DNA from: Dunaliella salina
Taxonomy: Eukaryota > Chlorophyta > Chlorophyceae > Chlamydomonadales > Dunaliellaceae
Reading direction: 5' to 3'
Length of the DNA stretch: 14,774 nt
Assembly: GCA_002284615.2 (NCBI GenBank)
Contig: MU069999.1
Location: 186,348 to 201,121, forward strand
Both the position numbers and the translations under genes were made by a program. The notes below the pieces were generated by a model. That model made no database searches, was not told the origin of the DNA, and saw nothing but the letters and a program-made list of their open reading frames with translations. Position 1 is the first letter of the stretch, and each line of letters starts with the position of its first letter. Positions 8,544 to 14,774 of the stretch are shown piece after piece.

Positions 8544-8946
8544 TACCAAAATTGGCAGAAACTCAAGATGTCCAATATTCACCCCACTGCGAATTCTAGA
8601 ATTGGTAATGCTTTCTGGCATATGAAAGCCGTGACCGTCAAAGAGCAGACCAATGTCCTCAAATATCGAACAGACACCCTATACAATGGCAAACATGCCA
8701 GACGCTTCAGTGGCCACCCCGGGCCTTCTCTTTGCCCTCTGTGGTGCACCTGATAGCACCTCCCATACTTTGCTCAGATGTACTCACCCACAGATAAGCA
8801 GAATGAACATAAATCATCAAGCACTCAGCATCTGCGGTGAGATTATCAGCAATGGAGTATTTGGATCTCTTATCGTCTCTAAAGATGCATGCAGTACAGA
8901 GAGCCTATGCTCCCTGGAGATGGAAATTCCAAATAGTCCAAAGCAT
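8544..8946 (+). pseudogene. LINE copy B, first part: linker and zinc knuckle
   Basis: This is a direct repeat of 5674-6070 (copy A), starting at exactly the same family position (TACCAAAATTGGCAG). It encodes YQNWQKLKMSN, IGNAFWHM, TLYNGKHARRF and the zinc knuckle. A two-base deletion relative to copy A (CTTTGT to CTGT, near 8739) breaks the frame inside the second cysteine codon; the rest (SHTLLRC) continues in a neighbouring frame. The copy is cut near 8946 by insertion of element E and resumes at about 9722. It begins directly after the CTTTT tail of copy C, with no spacer. Confidence 0.75.
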
Positions 8947-9718
8947 AAGAAAAGAAAAGAAAAGAAAAACTACGTAGGCGGAGAAACTCTCCCTACATCA
9001 ATTAAGGAGAAGGTGACACATTGGCTCAAAAAAAGAGCCGTGTGCCCCCTTCACCACAAGGTATGAATAAGAGAATGCTAATGTGGGTCTGGAGGGTTAC
9101 TAGAAGCACCTGGCTCTAGAGCCTGGCTGTGGGAAGTATTCTTATTTTCAATAGCGCGGCGGATGGTGACTAGTTTGTGGGCATATTGAACAGAATGGGC
9201 ATGAAGTTGTTGAGCAAGCTTTGTGGCACGCTGTTGATCCAATCCTAGATGTATGAGTTGCTTCAGGGTATGCTCAGTGTAAATAGTTCCACCTACACCC
9301 AGGAGAATAGGGTGAATTGTAACAGCTTTAGCGTTAATAAGTTTACGAAGGTCTGCATGCTGCTGCTTTGCTGCGTTCAACTGATGCTCTGGCCTTGTGT
9401 CTTCACAGAACTTGATTTCTATTAGGTGCACATGTCGTTCATTTGCACGAAGTTCATGGGGTTGCCTCATGCGACTAGTTCTGGTGGTCCTCCGTGAGTA
9501 GCTGCGCAAAGCGTGATGGGAATGGGTAGGAGAAACATTGTTAGAAGTATGTTTGGCATTAAAAGGGGTGATCAAAACAGCATCTGGTCGACTGGAGTTG
9601 AGTCTTTTCCTCTCTGGAAGGTTACGAGGGAAGAAGTAAGCAGGTAAAGTTCTGTTTGAGGCATGTGTAGGGAGTTGGAGGTTGTGTTGAGCAAGCTTAA
9701 AATTGCTCCCTATGTCTG
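8947..9718 (-). mobile_element. LINE copy E: 5'-truncated insertion splitting copy B
   Basis: On the minus strand this reads as the RLE half of the LINE, then stop (9080-9078), a 3' UTR of about 110 bases and a CTTTT-repeat tail (seen on the plus strand as AAGAAAAGAAAAG... at 8947-8969). The 5' end is truncated near 9718. Left and right of it, copy B continues when compared with copy A, where only 24 bases separate the two corresponding points. The 3' tail orientation fits target-primed insertion. A clean target duplication was not found; AATTCCA occurs at 8925 and 9725, but similar sequence is already duplicated in copy A. Confidence 0.8.
9078..9718 (-). CDS. Partial LINE polyprotein: restriction-like endonuclease, intact frame (copy E)
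   Basis: The frame is uninterrupted from the truncation point to TAG at 9080-9078 and ends SNPPDPH. The PD-(D/E)XK endonuclease signature is complete: SRPDAVL (Asp codon 9584-9582), then after about 50 residues HLIEIKFCEDTRP (Glu 9419-9417, Lys 9413-9411). A QQHADL helix and ILLGVGGTIYTEHT follow. This domain would cut one strand of the target DNA to prime reverse transcription. The zinc knuckle lies beyond the truncation. The open frame apparently continues to 9770, but that extension is reverse-complement of copy B and not LINE coding sequence. The lack of decay compared with A-D indicates a younger insertion. No start codon of its own; not a functional gene by itself. Confidence 0.8.
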
Positions 9719-9721
9719 TGT

Positions 9722-10408
9722 AATAATTCCACATTGGCTTTTTCCATTCAGACAACCACCAAGTACACACCTTAGACGCCCTGGTGGCATTTTAGTACTG
9801 CCACTGAAGGCAGAGACTCCACACATCACCCGCAGAATATGAATTCCAGAGGCAGAGATATTTACCTAATCTAGAATTTTGCACTGACACCGAACTTGAA
9901 CAAACACTGCACAAAATCAGCACAAACACACCATTGAGGGCCAACATACCAAAACTCATAGGGGCACATACTGCAATAACAGAGTCCCTTTGCACACCAC
10001 ACTGATTGGAGTTGCTTGAACTATCTACAATTCCTACACTATTGATCCCCTGTGCAAACTTGGCCTAACCAACAACAAAGCCCACAAAGCTGCAAAAGAA
10101 CTTCACTATCATGCTGTAAAGAGCCAAACAAAAATTCACAACACCAGAAACGCCATCCAATTCAGCAACATAAGCAATGGAGGTTTGATGGAAGGGGATA
10201 CAGGCTGGGCTGCGTACAGGACAGCGGGGCGCACAGCTGGAAGGATGGCCAACGACCCGCCGAACCCACATTACCTGTGCTGTTTATAGCTAGCCTGAGT
10301 TGGTGGGGCTCACTTCTAGTTCCAGCGCTAACTGTTGGGTCTTTCCTTAATGCACGATGGCTGTGTCCTGCATAGGTTTCCTTTTAACTTTTTCACTTTC
10401 TGCCCCCA
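9722..10408 (+). pseudogene. LINE copy B, second part: RLE, C-terminus, 3' UTR
   Basis: This is a direct repeat of about 6079-6612 in copy A. The endonuclease motif has decayed: the position of SRPD reads RRPGG, so the catalytic Asp is lost, and stop codons follow (TGA, TAA, TGA in the corresponding frame near 9839-9891). The block corresponding to GVAGTIY is at about 10010-10035 (GVA-x-TIYN with a stop), and AIQFSNISNGG follows at about 10160. The C-terminus reads NDPPNPHY, the family stop TAG being changed to TAC (10272). The non-coding 3' end has a block similar to that of copy C (CTTTCCTTAATGCA at 10341) and a degenerate T/C tail (about 10374-10402). Element D starts immediately after. 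Confidence 0.7.
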
Positions 10409-12428
10409 GCATCAAGACTGGGGCCTAGTTCCATCTGAACCCCAAGCCAGGCGCAACTACCCCTGGATGGACCAACAGTGTAAGGACCATTTCCTCCTTG
10501 AAATTCCCATCACTAGGGCTAAGAACGATACTCAAAGGAAATGGCTTCACAACTCCATCCTAGACAGCTGCTCCTTCCACGAATGCACCCAATTGGGAAT
10601 TGCAATCCCTCACAAATAACAAGACCCCAGGACCAGACGGCATAGCCAATGAGCTACTCAAACACCTGCCGCATGAATACAAGAAATCCATCCACAAACT
10701 CTTTATCATCATGTGGGCAATGGGGATCACCCCCAAAGCTTGGAAAAAGAGTGATACCGTGCTTATCTTTTAAAAAAGGGCCCTGAAACGGACATTACGT
10801 CCTTCCGACCCATTGGCCTGGCCAACACCCTCTATAAATTATGGATATGCCTAGTAACAATCACCCTCTATGAATATGCAGAGAGCCACTCCCTCCTGAG
10901 TTCTATGCAAGCGGGTTTCCGTAAACAAACAGATACCATACACCAACTCCAAAACTTAATCATGACCCTTGAAGATTCCAAACTCTTTAGTAAAGATGTT
11001 TATGCTCTAATTGTAGATTTGACTTCTGCGTTCAACACAACAGACCATGACAAACTACTTTGGATCATGTATGACCTCGGCTTCCCCACCAATGCCATTG
11101 ACACACTTAAGAATTTATACCAAGGGGCCCACACCAGAATCCGTCTAGCACTGGTCAGTATTCCAAAGACATCCCTATAGAAAGGGGAACCATCCAAATA
11201 GGCACCCTCTCCGCCTTCCTCTTCCTCATATACATGGAACCCTTGCTGCGCTGGCTCCATGCTGGCGGGCGAGGCTATGAATATGAATGCCTTAACAAAA
11301 ACCCCCAGACTTTGGAACAGGAATTCCAGGACAAAATCAGCAGTGGGGCATTTGCAGATGACCTCATCTGCCTCACAGGCTCATATGCTAACCTACGTAT
11401 TCAAGCCAAGAAATTAAGCCTCTATGCTGATTGGGCCCACCTCATCATCTCTGGTTCAAAAACAAAGGTGACTTGCAACCTTCTTAGCCCACAAACAATG
11501 CAAATAAGGGGCAAAACGTCCGTTGCTGGTTTTGCTCGGCGTCAACTTAAAGACAAGATACTAGTACAGGGCAAGGCGGCCCAATTCATTTGCCCAAAAG
11601 ACCCATTTACTTACCTTGGCGTTGGAGTCACCATGGCATTAAACTGGGAACCCAAGCTCAAAATGGAGGAAAGCTCACCAAAAAGCTGGCAAGCCTCACA
11701 TGCTCTTTTGCCACACCCAAGCAAACAATGGATGTAATTCGCACAGCCATCATCCCAGCATTGCATACGCCTTTCCAGTGACACCTTGCTCCGAGAAGGA
11801 CCTTGTGGGCTGGGACACATGTATCCTCAAGGTTCAACATAAGTTATCAAAGAAAGGTACAAGCTCTGGCATAGCACTGCCACAGCCATCCTACGGGAAG
11901 ACAAAACTAATTATGGTCTTGGTTGTACATCCACTGCAGTAGAATAAAATGTAAGATGTGCAACGGCCCTCACCAGCAGCCTCAATAACACCAGCAGACA
12001 CGGCCGGGTCACCAGGTCAATACTTAAATCGCAAATCCAAAAACTGAGAGTTCGTACTTAGGAGCATCAACCCATCCCACCAAACCTCCAAAATCATCCT
12101 CAAGCAGTTACCCTACATGCGTGTCAGGCAATACCTCTGCATCAACAACAGCAATCTTGACGTCAAGGAGCACCTTATCACCAGCATCACTCCCATAGTA
12201 AAAGTCCTCTCAATGCCAATGCAACCCACCCTTAAAACCTTAGCCTGTCACTGCACTTATACGCTCATGGAAATAGGCATAAACAGGCTCTCAGCTTCGC
12301 TGAATTGTAACCACACCCATATTATTGATGGGACCAAACTCACGTCCCTGTTTGGCCGCAAAATTAAGACCAAACATATTGTGGCCCTCAATAGACTCTC
12401 CCATACTCAACACCCACGCTCTGACTGA
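10409..12428 (+). pseudogene. Reverse transcriptase and thumb/linker of LINE copy D
   Basis: This part of the polyprotein copied element RNA into DNA. Visible RT blocks in order: KTPGPDGIANELLK (from about 10621), TSFRPIGLANTLYKLW, QAGFRKQTDT (10908), motif A IVDLTSAFNTTDH with Asp at 11016, motif B region ERGTIQ-x-GTLSAFLFLIYM (QGD changed to QIG, about 11180), motif C FADD (11351-11362), and FTYLG (about 11610). A thumb-like region follows, with VGWDT near 11810 and a good open stretch at 12117-12425 (GRKIKTKHIVALNRL). The frame is broken repeatedly, at about 10615, 10771, 11155, 11670, 11765, 11940 (TAA) and 12058 (TAG), so it is dead. The copy is 5'-truncated: no AP-endonuclease domain precedes the RT. 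Confidence 0.88.
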
Positions 12429-13214
12429 GGACAGACCTGATCTCATCAGCACAATCATTCACAACCAAGACAGCTCACCCAATAAAACCCCTGAATCACC
12501 CTGCATGATTAATGCAACATATACAAAAATGATGAAAACAGAACATGCACCAACAGGATGGAACTGGTCAAAGTCTTACCCAGACCATGCTCCCCCAGAT
12601 CCACCCAACTCCAACCCAGACAATGGGAGACGTGCCCCTAATTCACACAATGCACCCTGATTCTAGAGCTTACAGCAACCCCCTCTTTGATGCTGAGGAT
12701 ATGGAAGTAGGAAATGCTTCCCCCAGCAGCCAGGAGAGCCCATCCCCAAACAGTCGACCATGCGCAGAAGGGCACTCATACCAAGGCAGACGCACTCGCA
12801 AAAGGAACGATCCCCACGCGGAGCAGCCGCAAGCACAAGTACATAATATACAACCCAATCAAACCTTTACGACACCCCACACACAGACCTTGTCCCCGGA
12901 GCCGGCTGGGCGCCCTCTCAGACCCCACAAATTGGAAGCAGAAGGTCCAGAGGGAGCCGAGCCCCAACAACACTTTTTGACCCTGATCCCCAACCCATCA
13001 TAGCCCCTTGTCCCACACCTCCAAACACTTCAAGCACTGATTTCCCCCAATGGCTCTGGAACTATAAACAGAGGCTGATACATTAAGCGCAGTTGAAGCT
13101 AGCAGCACCATCTTTCGCTTTGACCATATTATTCTACATATCTTGGGCTGGCAGCACCTCCGGAAATATAAAACATCTTCTCAAGAAAATGAGCAAAAAC
13201 AATACAAAGTATAA
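12429..13214 (+). pseudogene. Low-complexity spacer of LINE copy D between RT and PHD finger
   Basis: Translations in this stretch are rich in Pro, Ser, Asn, Gln and His; one frame (ATG at 12545, 152 codons) is open to 13003. The composition suggests a disordered linker, not a folded domain. No zinc or catalytic motif was seen. From 13004 to 13214 stops are frequent in all frames and nothing is recognisable. Continuity with the RT upstream and the PHD segment downstream is inferred from position and orientation only. Confidence 0.45.
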
Positions 13215-14293
13215 TGGCACCCCGTTACCATTGAAAAATGGGCCTTGCCCATTTTCCAAAACAATGGGCTGAAAGTGGCCTCTTCAAAGCATGTACCAAG
13301 AAGAACTAAAGCAGACCCGTGTTGGCAGCTCTGCTGGAGCCCAGTGAGCAAAGAATACACCTTTGAAAGTCAAATCCATGAAGATATGCCCACCTGTGAT
13401 ACCTGCCACCGCGCATACCACTGGGACTGTCTCATAGATGTCAAAGCATGCTCCCAAAATGACCGGGCACTGAGCGGACAAAATGAGCACTGGGACTGCC
13501 CTGCCTGCGCATCCCTGTCAGACTCCCAAAAAGTGGAAATGATCAACTCCTCTGAGGACTGTGAAATGATCTATGTAGAGTGGCATCCTAAATGGGAAGC
13601 TGAAGAAATGCTACGAATACATCCAGACCTGGATGCTCATGTGCAAGCCTTTGACGCAGCGGCAAGACCAGAGGAAATAGAAGACCCCTTGGCCATTGAA
13701 ATAGACCTGAACAATCTTGTCAACCAAGGCTTTGAAGGCAATCCTCAGAGCCTATCTGAATCTCCATGGCTCTCAACCACCGGCTGCGCAATTCGCAATA
13801 ATGTCACCTTTGACTTTCAACCTACCAATCCCCAGACAGATATCATGCCAACATGGCAATGTGAGATTATCATTAGAAGTGTTGACCTCAAGAAGGAAAC
13901 TTTTCACTCGGACACAACTGATGAGGTCGCCATGCCAGCACAAATGCCAGAGGTAAACACCTCTGAATGCGCTTGTATTTACAATGCCAATGGCAAGTGC
14001 ATGGGCATGCACACTATAGAAAGGCTCAGAACCCTGCTTGGAGCCTACGAAGCAGCCAAAAGAGCAGGCATCCATGCCACCATTTAGCCTCCTGTCCAGG
14101 ATTCAACATCTGAAATCATGGGTCTGCTCTCACGCCAAAAGGCTCAACAGAAGAATCTTTTGGCCCAGAGCAAAAAGGTTTTCAATTCGGACATGTTTAT
14201 TACTCCTTCCCACATCTGATCAGCCCTGCATAAATGGTGCATGGTCTCAGCGGAGAGGTTTTTAAGCCCTCTTGGTTTTGAAAATACCTACAG
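13215..14293 (+). pseudogene. PHD-finger segment of LINE copy D
   Basis: The frame is open from 13215 to TAG at 14085-14087 and has no ATG at its start, as expected for an internal part of a polyprotein. The PHD finger spans about 13320-13508: C-x3-C (13320, 13332), C-x2-C (13395, 13404), H-x2-C (13419, 13428) and WDCPAC (Trp 13491, Cys 13497 and 13506). The Cys4-His-Cys3 order, the His two residues before the sixth ligand and the Trp before the last pair are the hallmarks of the fold; the first pair is C-x3-C instead of C-x2-C. PHD fingers usually read histone tails. After the finger come WHPKWEAEEMLRIHP and a long acidic region. Beyond the TAG the same frame continues with one more stop (14218) as far as 14293, where copy F begins, so the protein once went further. 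It lies downstream of the RT on the same strand, and its membership of the RT element is likely but inferred. Confidence 0.7.
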
Positions 14294-14774
14294 GAGCCGT
14301 GTGCCCCCTTCACCACAAGGTTTGAAAAAGAGAATGCTAATGTGGGTCTGGAGGGTTACTAGAAGCACCTGGCTCTAGAGCTTGGCTGTGGGAAGTATGC
14401 TTGTTTTCAATAGCGCGGCGGATGGTGACTAGTTTGTGGGCATATTGAACAGAATGGGCATGAAGTTGTTGAGCAAGCTTTGTGGCATGCTGGTGATCCA
14501 ATCCTAGATGTATGAATTGCTTCGGGGTATGCTCAGTGTAAATAGTTCCACCTACACCCAGGAGAATAGGGTGAATTGTAACAGCTTTAGCGTTAATAAG
14601 TTTACAAAGGTCTGCATGCTGCTGCTTTGCTGCGTTCAACTGACGCTCTGGCCTTGTGTCTCCACAGAACTTGATTTCTATTTGGTGCACATGTCGTTCA
14701 TTTGCACGAAGTTCATGGGGTTGCCTCATGCGACTAGTTCTAGTGGTCCTCCGTGAGGAGCTGCGCAAAGCGTG
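14294..14774 (-). mobile_element. LINE copy F: C-terminal endonuclease and partial 3' UTR, runs off window
   Basis: This is a direct repeat of 9035-9515 (copy E) with about 15 substitutions in 481 bases by eye and no gaps. It includes the stop codon and 43 bases of 3' UTR and then stops at GAGCC (14294), which in copy E is one arm of a small palindrome (GGCTC-A7-GAGCC, 9023-9039). It lacks the remaining 3' UTR and the CTTTT tail. It interrupts the PHD-segment frame of copy D, so it is younger than D. The 5' side lies beyond the window. Confidence 0.8.
14337..14774 (-). CDS. Partial LINE polyprotein: restriction-like endonuclease, intact frame (copy F)
   Basis: The open frame enters from beyond the window and ends at TAG (14339-14337) after SNPPDPH. 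It contains the second half of the PD-(D/E)XK site (QIEIKFCGDTRPE), the QQHADL helix and ILLGVGGTIYTEHT. The RPD half would lie just outside the window. No stop or frameshift is seen, in contrast with the plus-strand copies. The full-length copy, if present, would extend to the right and could supply the still-missing zinc knuckle, RNase H and RT of this subfamily. Confidence 0.8.
   Translation of the reverse strand, partial: HALRSSSRRTTRTSRMRQPHELRANERHVHQIEIKFCGDTRPERQLNAAKQQHADLCKLINAKAVTIHPILLGVGGTIYTEHTPKQFIHLGLDHQHATKLAQQLHAHSVQYAHKLVTIRRAIENKHTSHSQALEPGASSNPPDPH

Noticed and set aside
8925..9731. AATTCCA on both sides of copy E as its target duplication.
   Set aside because: ATTCCA is already present twice at the same place in uninterrupted copy A, so the match predates the insertion; it also does not abut the tail.
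10300..10620. Possible AP endonuclease domain upstream of the RT in copy D.
   Set aside because: Only a short pre-RT segment (PWMDQQCK...) is present, directly after copy B's 3' tail; no endonuclease motif is seen.
12714..12980. KADALAKG in a frame near 12800 resembles the final block of an RNase H (NExADxLAK).
   Set aside because: No TDGS, E or TDS blocks lie upstream in any frame; the segment is Pro/Arg-rich spacer.
1..14774. tRNA, rRNA, CRISPR arrays or bacterial operon structure.
   Set aside because: None seen by eye: no spaced identical repeats, tRNA-like arms or rRNA signatures, and the transposon families are eukaryotic.

Overview
The window looks like heterochromatic, transposon-packed nuclear DNA of a eukaryote. 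It has no bacterial-style operons, and almost every recognisable protein piece is a decayed retrotransposon fragment. The retrotransposon family combines a reverse transcriptase, a PHD finger, an RNase H, a CCHC zinc knuckle and a restriction-like (PD-(D/E)XK) endonuclease. Non-LTR elements with both RNase H and a restriction-like endonuclease are known from green algae (the Dualen/RandI group of Chlamydomonas). A chlorophyte or related alga is therefore my best guess, held with low confidence. Isolated N bases (4137, 4176, 4177, 4191, 6503) suggest a draft assembly.

Layout. (1) Bases 83-3603 form one non-autonomous DNA-transposon-like unit with 274-bp terminal inverted repeats, about 97% identical by eye. 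Its interior is non-coding and carries a degenerate repeat plus a nested MITE-like inverted-repeat element (2650-3303). (2) Bases 3649-4473 hold an unassigned 274-codon ORF directly beside the transposon, followed by about 800 bases with no gene. (3) From 5262 to the window end lies a nest of RLE-type LINE fragments. On the plus strand these are A0 (5262-5455), A (5674-6612, zinc knuckle and endonuclease), C (6613-8543, RNase H to the 3' end), B (8544-about 10408, zinc knuckle and endonuclease), and D (about 10409-14293, reverse transcriptase, linker, PHD finger). Two younger, less decayed copies lie on the minus strand. E (8947-about 9718) splits B, and F (14294-window end) interrupts D. E and F are about 97% identical over 481 bases.

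No piece is a complete element. Read together, the fragments imply one long polyprotein ordered RT, thumb/linker, Pro/Ser-rich spacer, PHD finger, (gap), RNase H, CCHC knuckle, RLE, ending in a conserved S/D-N/D-P-P-x-P-H tail. The 3' ends of C, E and, loosely, B carry short CTTTT-repeat tails. C is followed immediately by B, and B by D, so the array reads head-to-tail. The host-coding content of the window is at most the single ORF at 3649-4473.
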